A stretch of DNA of 64,000 bases. Source: Stratiolaelaps scimitus (Eukaryota > Arthropoda > Arachnida > Mesostigmata > Laelapidae). The stretch lies in contig JABWDB010000012.1 in the NCBI GenBank assembly GCA_019614645.1, positions 1,612,001-1,676,000 of the forward strand. The letters are read 5' to 3'. Below, one piece after another: positions 40,642 to 54,100 of the stretch (position 1 is its first letter; each line of letters begins with the position of its first letter). The notes under the pieces are model-generated. The model was not told the DNA's origin. It saw only the letters and a program-made list of their open reading frames with translations, and did no database searches. The position numbers and the translations under genes were made by a program.

Positions 40642-40989
40642 AAGGATGTAGTCCTGAAAACTCTGCCAGACTAAGACGGCGGGATTTGTTAATTAAGTCA
40701 CAGAATTCGCTATTTCCGAAACGATTTTTTTGCTGTCAACGCGCCTCACCTAAAACAATCGGCGAGTTACATGAAGTGGTTTCTTGACAGTACAATAACT
40801 GTCAATAAACAGTTGTCTTCTATTCACGGAAGTCGTACAACAAACATTCGTACTTAGATTAACTAGTGCGTGAAGCCTCCAACAATAAATTGAGCCTCAT
40901 AATAAAAATAAATTGTTCTTGTTTTGTCATTCTCTTCGAAATAATGTAAGTATGTAATACTTTGCCGAGATTATATACTAAAATGAATT
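40642..40989. other. 3' flank of the receptor gene
   Basis: Several AATAAA-like hexamers cluster near 40884-40915, a plausible poly(A) region for the receptor. No other gene is seen. Confidence 0.4.
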
Positions 40990-41180
40990 TTCCAGGTTGA
41001 CCCACAGCCAACATTTAGCGTCCAACATTTAACGCTTTCGGCATTGTTCCCTTCATAAGACGGACAACCCCTTCAAATGCAAATGTGGGCAACGGTGGGG
41101 ATCGAACCCGCTTACCTACGTTCGTTTCCTTCGATTGCAAGGCACACACAGTGGGGAGTTCAGGGAAGCCAAGATAATAT
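40990..41180 (-). mobile_element. tRNA-derived SINE-like element (best copy)
   Basis: Read on the minus strand, it carries GGTTCGATCCC at 41108-41098, a match to the Pol III B-box, flanked by G and C runs like a T-arm. Just upstream is CCTTGCAATCGAAGG, a small stem-loop of anticodon-arm size. I could not identify a convincing A-box. The 3' part contains TTAAATGTTGGACG and TTGGCTGTGGGTCA. That 3' part recurs, all in the same orientation, at 31123, 35851, 48722 and 53001, which marks it as dispersed. The tRNA origin is inferred from the B-box and the arm-like hairpins. Confidence 0.65.
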
Positions 41181-42157
41181 ACTGAGCTTCCCTGTCCTGC
41201 ATACGAATTTCGATGCGAGGACATTGATTTATGCATGCTAGAAGTATATGATTATTATTCAGTTTTCTATTATATATATATGTATATATAGACATATCTG
41301 GGGCTAGCAGAAAGTATGAGAAGGACATTCAAATTTACCGAATTCGAATTTTGAATAATCACTCTCAACCGATGCCTTTTAAAATGCTTTCTAGGCCTTT
41401 GAAATTTATTCAATAACGCCATGATATTATATCTACGATACGCACAATAAAGTACTACCTAGTTAACTATAATAAAAAGATAAATAAATATTGGACTGAG
41501 ATATAACGCTCAGCCGATAAATTTTTTCATTCCAATAGTGAGTTCGCCGTTACCACATCAATAGCTATAAGCCATGCGTAAGTTTAAATATTGAGTGAGA
41601 CTTTATAATGTTACTTATCGTACTTACTAAATGCTGTATATGATGCTTCTTAATCCCTGCACCTGATTTTAAAATAGAATTCAATATAATTGTAAGCTTC
41701 GTTATCATTTATCTTCTTATGTTAATTCAATTAATTAACAACGTATTGATGGGGATATTATCTACCATCATCGTAATTCGGTTCTAACCACTCTGCTGTT
41801 ACACATCAAATAACAAATAATCTTGCAGTTAAAATATAACAGAACAATTCTCCGACACCTGCTATATTGATAATTCACTGAACCAGTAACGGGATATCGA
41901 CGATGAAAGGTTCAGCTCTGCAAACAACGTCAAGCTAATGAAGATAACTTCGTTGCGAGGTCCTCACTATATGAATGCAATAATCTCAAAACCGGTTAAA
42001 ATATACTGGTCTTAAACCGGCGTAGCATACGTGTAGATAATGTATTTAATGATCTATTTGAGAAAATAGTAATTTCGGGGTTGACGCTGTAGAATTTCCA
42101 CAATCCCAGGTTTTGAAACGAGCATATGCGGTTTTCGCCAATGTTGATCCACCGCGA
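41181..42157. other. Intergenic, 3' of the large Rab gene
   Basis: AT-rich with no recognisable gene. It should include the 3' UTR and poly(A) site of the minus-strand Rab gene that ends at 42158. Confidence 0.4.
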
Positions 42158-45100
42158 TTAGCAGCATCGTTTATTTGGAGTCACATCCTTTTGGAGGTTC
42201 ACCGCCTTCTCAATTTCCTCGTCTTCTTTCACGCGAAGAAGGCTGTCGAAAATAAGTTCGTTTCATAAGAAAATGAATATATAAATTTGCTGATGAACTT
42301 CATCTATGCACTAAAGTCCTTACTCTAATTGTGCCCACACATATACGATAGGTTACCTCAATACGCTATCACCTTCTGTTGGACTATTATCTTTGTCAAC
42401 AGAAATCAATAAAAGTAACTAACGACACTGTAAACCACGCCATAAATTTCGCTATATATGCAATATTATCTATGTCACATAGTAGGGAATCAACCGATTA
42501 CGAAATTGTTCATATTCGGCTCAGTGATCTCATCACCACAGGCTCGATGCTTTCAGAGGAAGTGCCTTTACGCATTGCTCGAAAAACATCGTCGATTCTA
42601 GCAAACTAATCAGAGCGCTATTTAGGATACACTATTGTACAGTAATGAAATTTGAATGCTATGCATGTAGACATTGCGAATTTACCTACGTACGGACACG
42701 GTATTTGTTGGGTCGGATGAGAGTTCTACATAGACACGTTATGGTTAAGGGGGTTAGATCCGGCTGAACTTTTTACTCATCCTGTTTCCTCATCTTAATT
42801 ACCTGGCTAGATGTTCCATAGCTGGTTCGATGCCCTGTCCGGTTTTTGCGCTAGTCTCGTGGAAGATGGCCTCATATTCCTGGTTATAAATAAACAAAAA
42901 TAAAGCAAACTTATTTTATTTGCTACCTCAATTAACTAGTATATATGGTCACAATGCCTTGCTGGACGAACGTATTAAGTATCTTTGAATAAAATTCGAA
43001 ATGGCCCATCTATGTACATACCAATGCAAGATTCAGAATTTTGACACAAGCAAATATGCGTCCTCCAATCCTACCACATGTACATATTCACTTTAAGTTC
43101 TCTTTTGCAAAAGAAGCAGTTCTAAGAAGTTAGGTGTGTATCTAAGCTACACTGTCGTCAAATGTAGCAAAAGCTGCCCGAAGGAGAGAAAAACAATCTA
43201 ACAGTGAAGTTAAAAAAAAGGCTAACACTAATTTTTTAGGTTCTGCAATGATAAGGCCGTGAATCGCCAGCTTGGAATCCTAGGGAATCCATCTTGACCT
43301 CGCCACAGGCACTTGCCATCAACTTTCTTGACAAAAGTTAACATCTCTCTGATTAACAGATTGGCGTGCTTGTTATGTCTAATCTGTCTACTTACATGAG
43401 CAAGTTTTTGTCCCGTCGAAAAGGACACCATCCGAAGGGCCGTATCCATATCAGCCTTGTTGCCAACGATCATTACAGCCACCTCATCTGTGATGCCATC
43501 CTAATGAATATATAAACCAATAACATACCATTAGATTGCAATAAAACCCTTAAGCTCTGCTAGAAGACTCTGCAAAACTATGGATGACCTGCCGCTCTTA
43601 AAATCGTATTTAAAAGGCAATTTGCACAGTCCTACACGGGAGGTTTCTAGCTTGAGTACCAGTGTGGCTTGAAAATCCATCTGCTTGTACTATTTATTAG
43701 TCAATTTATTAAAGTGGCCGACGCATCTACTTTGACATGCCAGAGGAGTAGGCCTCCCACGGCTTAGCGAATTAAATCGTTATACAAAAGAACTCTCCGA
43801 TATTATTTAAGATGATATTTGACTGACCTGCAGAGTGCTCACCCACGCGCGCACATTTTTGAACGACTCCTCAGATGTCACGTCGTATGCGATAATCACC
43901 CCGTCAGCCTGAAACATTTCGTAAAGATCGTTAGTGTATATGGTTAGTGCATTCATTTAATATATCCCGGAGTCTTTAAATATCAAAGGAAGCTATTGCT
44001 GATCTACATAGCATTTCTGATATGGATTACTAAATGCAATCGGTTTGTCGGCCGTTTGCAGGTGATTTATTGAGTTAGGTCGTGTTCTCACCTTACGGAA
44101 GTATTGCTGTGTGATTGCACGGAACTTTTCCTGTCCTGCGGTATCCCATAACTGCAGTGCAACAGAACGGCCCTCTACGATCACCGATTTCACTTGGAAG
44201 TCAACTCCTGGAAAAATGGTTGTGACCTGAGTTAATATATATCTCAACACTCATTCAACATGAGTGACAAAAACAAACATGAAGGACGATTAAAGGCTTC
44301 AGGATGTGACAATTTCTGCATGCAAATTTATATAATCCAAACGCTGAAATAAATCCCGTAAGAAAACTACGATAAATGTGGCGCACTTGTTTAGGTGCAT
44401 GCACTCTTTGCCTGTGAAAAATTTTAACTTGTAATTGAAGTACTTCCAGCAGTTTAGCGATTCAGAATTAAGAACGCGGGTCTGGGAATGTGTTCATGAA
44501 GCAGGAGTTAGCTCAAGAGAACTCTGTACCTATTGTGGTATTGAAGGACGGCACAAAGTGTCCTCGACAAAATCGGTTGATCAAGGAGGACTTTCCCACA
44601 GCGGAGTCCCCCACGATGACAACCTTGAAAAGACGCTCTGGGTGCACTAAGGTGCGAGCTGGCCGAGCGTTAGAAGCTGTTGTAGAGGGTTCCTGTTGAT
44701 GCCTGGATGGACTCAGTGAACCATTGCGTATGTTCTTTGCCTGAAATTATCTCACAGTCAAGTCATTGTCAACCGGTGTATATGACGCACATATTGTTAA
44801 ACCCTAATATGCGCTTCTTTCATTAAAAGTTAATCAAGTTAGACTTAAATAATATAATTACAATTAGGTGGTCCTCACTAATCTCCTGACGTGATCCAAA
44901 TTTCCATATCTAAAGGAGTTAATAAAAATACAAATTGTTCGATTTGTTTACGTATTAGTAGGAGGAGGGCGTCACGAAAATAGGCTTACAACAGGCGGTG
45001 CAGCACAGGTTGATGACGTGGTCTCATGGACGGCCCACAACACCTAGCAAAAATGAAATGCACACGCGTGGTATGACATATGACTTGGCAGACACCCAAA

Positions 45101-48100
45101 AAACATGACATAACAAAAATATTAACAAAAAAACGTGTGAGCTACCACAACGCAAACATCATAACAACACATCTTGCTCGTATATTCTACCAGAAGGTGT
45201 TGGACATAACGCAGGTGAATGTATGTTCAGTCACTAGCAAGAGGAACTAATTACATGCAATCGTATTTCGTGTCTGGCAAAGAGGAAAGATGATTCCAAC
45301 GGTTCGTAGAAGTATAATGTAGCATGACTAGCTAACTAAGTATACTACCTGCTTCGCAATGTTAGCGTAGTTATGGTGTGTTCTGCGTCGTGTATTTACA
45401 CATGGGTCCTGTGTGATGTATTTCGTACAAGGGCTAAATATATTATGAGATATCTATGTAACTATTACCCCCTCCTCGCCATAATAATGGGCTTGTGGAG
45501 CGTGTCACAACGAAGTTTGAAAGTTCAAAAAATTTATGACAGAAGCCGACCCAGCGGTTCTTAATCTAACTAATTTCAACTTTAGAATACGTCATTGACT
45601 CAGCAGTTTAAGCTACCTCGCCGGCACTGAACTCTCTCATATTTACTGCTGGAGATTAACCCTAGCTAATAATAAAAGAAATGCTCGAACTCATTCGATT
45701 CAGCTAGTGCAATATATAACATGCAACTTAACATCGACGCAAGCGTAACACGACACATGTGGAACCATGTACACCAACTTCAATATGCCTTCATATACCT
45801 TCTCGTCGATGCCGCTCTCCGAACCCAGCTTAAGTGGATGGTCCGTGACAACCTTACGCTCTGTTTCACTGTGACTGTTCACTGGTTGTGCGAGAATGGG
45901 GGAACTCGTTAAACTGCCTCGTCCGCTCGATCTGTACAAAGATAGTACAATTAATTTGATATTGTTGATAATATATAATATATTCAATAGCAAAAGAACA
46001 TTTGAATGAAAGCTTTATTCAAAATATTAGCTATGTTCCAAGAGGAGGTAGCCCAGAAATTTAAATCATCTCACGGGTAAGCAGGTTACTGAATTGGGAC
46101 GTGAAGGAGAATGGTAACGATCAGCGAAATCGGCAAATTTGTCTAAAATCACTACGGCATCAAATCGGTTAAAGGAAACGCTGAAAACTAAGCAGGCAAT
46201 ACTTTCGATGCTAGGGCACCTTCTTTATGTATAGACATAAAGCAACGGTGAGAGGAGGATGAGTAGTACTATTTAATAAAGATACTAACATGGCAAATAA
46301 AACAAATGCGAATATTTAAACAAATATTACCTCGAGTCCCTTCCATTGATAGGGGAAGGTGAGATATCGATAAAAGCTTCATCTATCTCTGCCCCCTCAT
46401 CTGTACCAGTCGAATGAAGACTTGATAAATTCCTTGTTCCACTGCCACTGAAAGATTAACATGGATTTTACCATACGAATAAATGCGCTCCTTCCTACTG
46501 CATAGTGAAATCAGTTTTCTGACCACCTGGAAGTTACGAGTTTTATTATAAAAATATATGCGGACCTGATTGGTGATTTCATTGAGGTCGAAAAATGTTT
46601 AGTATATAGACACTAAACTTTTTCAGGCTGACTCTCAGCCCGGTATAAGCAACGGCCAAACATCAATAAGGTTACTTACGGTGTTCCGAGATAATCGGAT
46701 ATGCGGCTGCCTCTTCGACTCCTCAAAGAGTCTGGACGGTTATCCCCAAGGGGAATGCCGCTAGCATTAGACACAAGGGAGACGTTATCATCTGCATCGA
46801 TTGAGAAATAGTCTGAGCGTCGCTCTTCGATGTCCCCTAAGGGCGTTTCCTGAAAGGATAAACGTGTTAATAAGATGAGTTCACAATCAATTAATCTATA
46901 ATGTTCGTCCTTACGATTCACTATTTGATACGCTTATTGTCGCTTGCATCTATTATTTATTTGTTGTGAAAACTTTCGCGCTTCGAGAGTGAATGGTTGG
47001 TGGTTAGCGGCCTGTCACGGGTCCCTCTCCTACCCGCTGGCATAACTCCTCACCGGCCACGGACAATTCCAGCAGTACCGTCACAAGATCGGCAAGGCGG
47101 CGTCCCCAAAGTGTGCGCTCTGCACTTTTGGAGTCGGTGATACGCCGCAGCACACCTTCGAGGCATGCTCTCGTCTCGAGAACCACCGGCGAGACCTCGC
47201 GGCCAGAGCCGCCCGGCCTCTCCCGATCTCGGACGAGGATATGACCGCCATGATAATGAGAAACAGAGAGGGATGCGCCAACGCCCGAAGATACACCGAG
47301 GCGGTGCGGTAAGGGTGTCAAACGATGGGGGTAGGGGCATGAATTTTCAGGGCCTTCGTGAGGGTATGCCGGATTGTGAGGGGGCTCCCTCCCACTTGAG
47401 AGGCGTGGAGACAGCGGGGTAGGTATTCTGTCTTTCCTCGTAAAAAAGAAATTGTACGCCCGCGTGGTTGCGGAACATGTCGAGAACGGGATCAAAGAGT
47501 CCCTCATTGTGGCTATTCATAATCGCTAGAAATGAGCTAATGCGGACGTACTTGGCGCTGACGGAGCAACGAGTTGATTTCGTCCTTCTGATCCAGAAGT
47601 TGCTTATTTACTGTTCTAAAAAAGAAGCAAAACATGAAACCGGTATGTACTCTCAGTATGAAATAACAATAAGGCCATACAACACGTCGTCCTTTAGTTT
47701 GTCTAGCGGCGTGTGAAGCAACAATGCATAGTGGTGCCTTCTATAAACTTATCTCGAATTATAATTTCAGTTTAGTTACCTCAACATTTCAAGCTTCTTG
47801 ATCATCTGTTCTCTCTCGAGAGCCAAAGCTTCCGTGACTTGAAGGGCGGACCTGTAAGTAAACGCCTTTATTATCTGGATTATTTAGACATTGTGGGAAT
47901 TTTCGGAACACGAACTCCAAAACTAACAATTTACCTTCACTGAACGAGTGTATATATATATATGTATATATGTTCTAGTTATGTGTTGAGTAAGCATATA
48001 AAATACCCCGGGGTAAATACATACTGTGCTCTTGCACGCTTTTCGTCAAGGCTCTGCTGTCGCAGGTTTTCCATGTACGATTGCATCTTTTCAACGACTC

Positions 48101-51100
48101 GTTCAGTCTCGTTAAGCCGCTTCTCCAACGTGTCGCGTTCCTACCGAAGAAGAAAACAAACATTAGAGATGCTTACAAACTGTTCGATATCTATCCCAAA
48201 CAGATTAGCGAAAAAAGGATGTGGGACTCGTTTACGTATCGGGCTGGCGTATACCTTTTCGAGCTTGGCATTCCTCAGTTTGATGTCAGTATCCTGTCCG
48301 TTGATTTGATTGAACCGCTGCTCAAGCTGCGAGTGCTTTGACATGAGGTCCTGCAGGATAAAGTCCTTGTTTGAAAGCTCCGCTGCTAGCTCTGACCGTA
48401 GGCGATCCTGTCGTTTACGTTCCTTAAAATACGTATGAATAAGCGTCCGTGAAATTAGTTTAACTGGGGCAATATACAGATCGTCAGTGGCCTATGTATA
48501 GCATATTGAATTAATCAGCCCCTGTAACACCATAGGCTGTATCCTCATTTTGAAGTTGTAACCGTCAGGCAGCTTGCTCACGTACTTTGGGAGGGCTTGA
48601 GGATCGAAATTGAATTCACATTGAGCTAGGCATACTCAGTTTTAATTGGTCCAATTCAAATGCTTCTACAATGTGAAGAGTGAAAAGTGACAGAGACCGG
48701 AGGCCTATAGACACCAATAAATTTTCCAGGCTGACTCACAGCCAACATTCAACGTCCACGGTACTTCCTTCAGAATTGCTTCATTGGCACTGGAAGGGCT
48801 AAGCCTTCATTTTTATTTAAACATCGGGAGTGCGTAAAATTGGGATAAGAACATATGCGCTTCGTGCACTGCGTGCACCTGCCCAACAGAGCAATCCAAA
48901 ACCTTCCAAACAGAATCAAATTCAGAAAAATGACCTGTGCCGGTGGCATGCTCTGCTTGTCCTCATGTTTTGGTTCTATTAATTGCTAGTTATTTTCATT
49001 GACGAATATTGCCAGTGTACCCTGGGTGTTATCTAAATATGTTCTTAGGATGAAGACGATCGCGTAGAAAATATTAATATACCCCAAGGTTTAGTTTATA
49101 GAACGTTCTGAAGAAAGAGCGCTTGTGTTTTTTTTTCAAAACTCCTCGTGATTATGGAGTTCACTTGTAGTGAAAATAAAATGTCATTGAGATACGAAAA
49201 TGTCCGCCTGTTACATTATTTTTGGAACTTAAACTAGACAAACCTCGTTTAAGGCGCGCTCCTTTTCTTGTTTCAGCTGATTCTCCATCTCCTCGTACAG
49301 CTTTTGAACCTGCTCATCCTGTTGTTGCTTTCGGCTATAAGCATGAATGAAACAAAGACACGGACGGTAAACGTGGCCAATACATAAAATTTGCTAATAA
49401 GTAGACACGCCAGAGATTCTGGTGATATGCTCACTGTTCCCGATTTGTGCATCATAGTAATTTAGTAATTATTAATACTTATTGTATTTAAAGATCTTCA
49501 TCCACCAACGAAAATTCCTCAGATGATCCCGTTGGATATATTTCCGTTATTGGCGTACCGATTGTGTAACAGCGAATCTTAAAGCAAATCATTTCTCCAT
49601 TTAACGATAAAAAAAGATAGCATAACGCTTGTACATAAATCAGTAAAGTAGAGTCAGAAATTTACTTTATGAGCGCGCTTTCAAGACTGCTACACTCTTT
49701 CTCCGACTTTTTTATGTTCCCGGTCACCTGAAAAAGATATCGGCTCCCGTCATTATTGTATTTTTTAAATTTTACGAAATTACTTACAAATACAACACTG
49801 AGTGCATAGGTTGTCAATCGTGAACTTCATAAAGAGCAAACGAAATAGAAAATGCGACTAAAGGACATTATTTTCCTGCACGAGCTGAAACCTTTCAGTA
49901 TAAATATTGAAACCTTTCAGCAATTGGCTCTGGTCGATGTGGGCCAAATTATTTATTATTCACTAATAACAGATGGAAAGTTGGTCTCATTCACAAAATT
50001 ACGTGAACGACACTGACAAAAGGTTTCCAGTGATAAATTTATTGAGGAAGTGTTGAATCTTCCTTAGTTATACCTTAAGGAGGAACTCCTCGAAATTAGT
50101 GAGCATATTCGGGTTCTCGATTCGTAGATGACCCCACATCAGCTTTACGTAGTCCTCACTGAAAAGATACAGTCAATATATATTTTAATTAAACAATATA
50201 TATTTTAATTAAACAATATATATTTTAATTAAACAATATATATTTTAATTAAACAATATATATTTTAGTTAAACAAAAAAAAATGGCAGTAACCGCACAC
50301 CAAGTTATAAACAGCTCTATTGTTTTTTATAACAGAAATCGCATCTTTCAGGGATATTCACTTTGTGAATTTCTGAGGGAGATTCGAAAAACATATAAAA
50401 CTGAAAATATATATTTTGCGCACTGAAACACATTGTATTCACCGATTGTCTAAAATATAAAAGCCTGAGGTGTCAAGTTTTGCAAGTGAAGTGCAAAACT
50501 ATATTAATTACCGAAGCCGAAGTATTCTCAGCGTGCACTCGCTGATCAATGAATATTTGTATGAGAAGTGATTAATTGGTATAATCATAGAGATATATAA
50601 GAGATTCATTGTCCTTCTTCCGCCTCTGTTAGTCTCACGTGACTCTCACAACTCTGTGGAACGATTTTATCTATAGCTTCCGTTAAAGATATAAGTAACG
50701 CATTACAAGAGTAGAGGTGTACATGACGTCCAATAATCTGCCCTCCCTTGGCAATGAACGACAGCTGGTTTGATGAATATTCTTAACTGATACGAACTCT
50801 TTGAAGAGCTGATGTGCCCCTAATACATCAAGAAATTCTTCGAACTGTTTGTCTTCTTCTTCATTTTCGTCAACCTCCTCCACCGAAGAAACACGACGGA
50901 TGCGGCCCCTAGATTCCTGTAACGAAATTATAGTAATTAGGAACAATTCAATTAGGTTAGGCTCTGGGTTGGCTGAACGTCAAATAAGCAAAATAGCCGT
51001 CTACTGCCAATACATGGACCGCTTGAGGCAGGCCGTTTAGGAAAAGCGCCGAAAAGTGGCCAACACAGGCGGTGTGACCTTCCACCGCGGTAACGCCCGG

Positions 51101-54100
51101 TCATAGTTACATACATATATATATATATATTTGGTGTCTCGCAAAAATCTGCTCGATTTTTCCTGAGACGTCCTTCATCGACAAACCGGCCGATATACAT
51201 GTTTATGCCATCCAAATTTTCGAAGTTCTTTCCAACTAAAGATCTCTTGAGAGGCCAAAATAGGTCAATAAGCGACGAGGCATGTATTTATTTCAACTAT
51301 ACGCGTTCTGCTATATGTTAATATATGTTATATTTTTCAAGTCTTCAGGTGAATACGGCGATCAACAAACCTGAAAAGCCTCAAGCATCTCCTCCTGCGA
51401 GCACGACATCTTTCTCGGACGGGTGTCAATGCCCATGAACATACCTGCAAGGTCAATGGCGACATTGAATAAAACAATAATTTTATTGATGGCCTAACCA
51501 ATATTAGGTCATTATACTTTTGATGTATTTAACGATCTTACTTTACTAGTAGTATCATATTTTCTACTATGCGCCTTTGTGGCCGTCCAGGCTAAGGCCC
51601 CTCTCTGCTGCATCCATTCGTGGGAATTGCACGTTGATCCTCTCCGTATACATGCTATTCGGAATCCGAAAGCAAGGAGAAGATACAGCAAAAAAAATGA
51701 ACAAGATCAATGTAGGCTCCCAGTGGGATTCAAGAACACCGCCAGAAGTACGTTATTGATTTTAGCTACCAGCTGCCAGCTGTAGAGCGACGATGGCAAA
51801 TCTAAAAATGTGACCTGGCATGCATGAAAAGCCGAAATATATTAGTAGTTGAGACGATAGCCATTGATGGCACTGAGTAGCAAATTATCACATTTGTAGC
51901 AAGTTGCGATTCAATCAGTGGCAATGCAAGTATGATTTTATGCCTGCACGATTGGAAGTTCTCACAAAAATCTAATGTAATTCATCGTAATTTTGCCTAT
52001 GTCAATAGTAAGGAGGACATCTGTCTCTACTGCCAGCATGAATTTGCAATACTACACATAAATTGTAAAAGTAATGTAGAATTATCAACGTATATATCTA
52101 TACCCTGTCTATAAAGTGTCAAATTTTCCGTGATATAGAGGCTGTCATTGATTGAAATGATTATCGAAACTAATGGAGAATATCACTTGCACAGCCCGCG
52201 AACATAGGAAGTCAGTCTCTCAAAGAACGGAAGTGATCTGTTGTGCTGGTCCAAGGACAAGGCCATATTTTAAGGCCACTAGTGCAAGTACCTTGGAAGG
52301 GAAGATGTTAGAGCAAGGTATATGCATGCGGGTCTCCAGCAGTCGGCCAGAGTCATTCTAACTATACGTAGCAATAATACCTACTGCATGGCGTCGGGCA
52401 ATCACTACGTTGCCTTAAGCTGAAATTGCTTCTGGAAGCGTAAACAAAATTCAATTTGTTTTCAAGGTTCTGGCTGACAAATTTAGACAATATTTACTCG
52501 TAGAATTTGATTCCATTTTGTAACCTGTGGACTCTTCGTATGCTGCACTGGAAAATGGCCCAGGATGAGCAGATCGGACTTCCTCGCAATCATGTAATAG
52601 CACCTTTAATATTATATGTGCTAATCCACATATTGTACGCCCTTTCATTTGCTGATCGTATAATTAAAATAAGTAAATTTTTAGACCATCTCTGTTGGAC
52701 AATTGAAATCAAGAACACTTACACAAATGGTGTAAAGAACAGCATCTGGTACGGTAAATAACATAACAATTAGTATTCAATTCAAATGTTCCGCTCAATA
52801 GCCACGACATTGAGTATTAGGAGTCTCACATCACTCCCGTAGCGAGTATCTCATTCGCGAAGCTGTACAGCCCCCGGTGTTCGTTCATGATGAATTCTTG
52901 CCTTCAACCTATTGTCCTCAAAAAAACACTTCGAAACTGGGAAATACCATTACAAGTTGGATAGGATTAGAGGCCATTGTAAACGCTACTTTCAGTGTTT
53001 TGTTTTCCGAGCTGACTTACAGCCATAAACATTTAACAACCATCCACCGAAGTGTTTCGCCATTGTTTCATTAGTCGGACCCTTATCCTTGCCTGCAGAA
53101 TAGCGGGTTCTGCGCTGTTTACTATCAGTGTCTGTCTCTTGTTATGTGCACACTAACAACCATAATCCACCGGGTGTCTAAACTGTCGGGTCAGTCATCT
53201 TTGTGTGTTCCCAACGTTCGCAAATATTCCGATGACGTCAAGCGGCAGACTCACGATCTCTCCACCTGGAGAACAACAGGCCGCCATCCAAGGGCCAAGA
53301 GGAAACGGAGCGTTCGGACCATACGGTAGGAGTGACCGAATATCATCGGGAGACCAAGCGACGTATTGACGCTTGACCACCTGGCGCTTCGACAGCCGCA
53401 CGCAAGAGGCGACAGATCATCGATGTGTGGTCGCTACGGAGAAGGATGTGGAAATACCACATCGGCTTCGACTATGTTCTCGAATGTCGATTTATCGAGC
53501 GAAAGGGCGCGTTCGTGCCTGATGACGGAAAAATCTCTCGATTCCTCTTGTATCCGGCAAATATAAATACCTGTTATAAGGTAATTACTGGTTTGTTTTT
53601 TACGTGTCGTCGTAATGTCAAAGCGGACGCCAAAGCTGTCATCTACGAATCAGCACAAATCCAAACCATGCTCAATGAAGGGTCACTCCAGCTCTCGAAA
53701 TAATCACTACTCCTATTACCATATATTGGCTGTTCTTAGCATAATATGGAGTTAGATTTCGAGTAGTTGAGGAAAGGCTGGAGGTCCCGGAGATTCCGAA
53801 ACTGCCAAACTCCTAGTGTTCACAGTGGGATGCTTATTCTCTCCTGGCTTGTATATATTATACTTATGCTGCTTTAATTGGTTAACATTTAGAGAATCAA
53901 GAATAATTGGTAGTAGCGCCAAAAGGCTTAAAGCAAATAGGTAACAATAACAAGAAAAGACAACGAACCAAATCCGTCGGTGAATTCATCGAGCGTCAGA
54001 AAGCCATTTCCATCAACATCAAGTCGATCGAACACCTCCTCTAACTGATCTGGATCAAGGGGAATCTCCCCGTTGAGACGCTGCATGCAACTGCCACAAT

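Noticed and set aside
42109..42609. Two plus-strand open frames that look like exons of an unknown protein
   Set aside because: The first is exactly antisense to the Rab-gene last exon ending KRCC, which has the right phase, acceptor and prenylation motif. The second has no family match and no credible splice partner.
47004..47507. Long minus-strand frame of 167 codons in a Rab-gene intron
   Set aside because: It is the shadow of the GC-rich LINE fragment on the plus strand and does not resemble the Rab gene's coiled coil.
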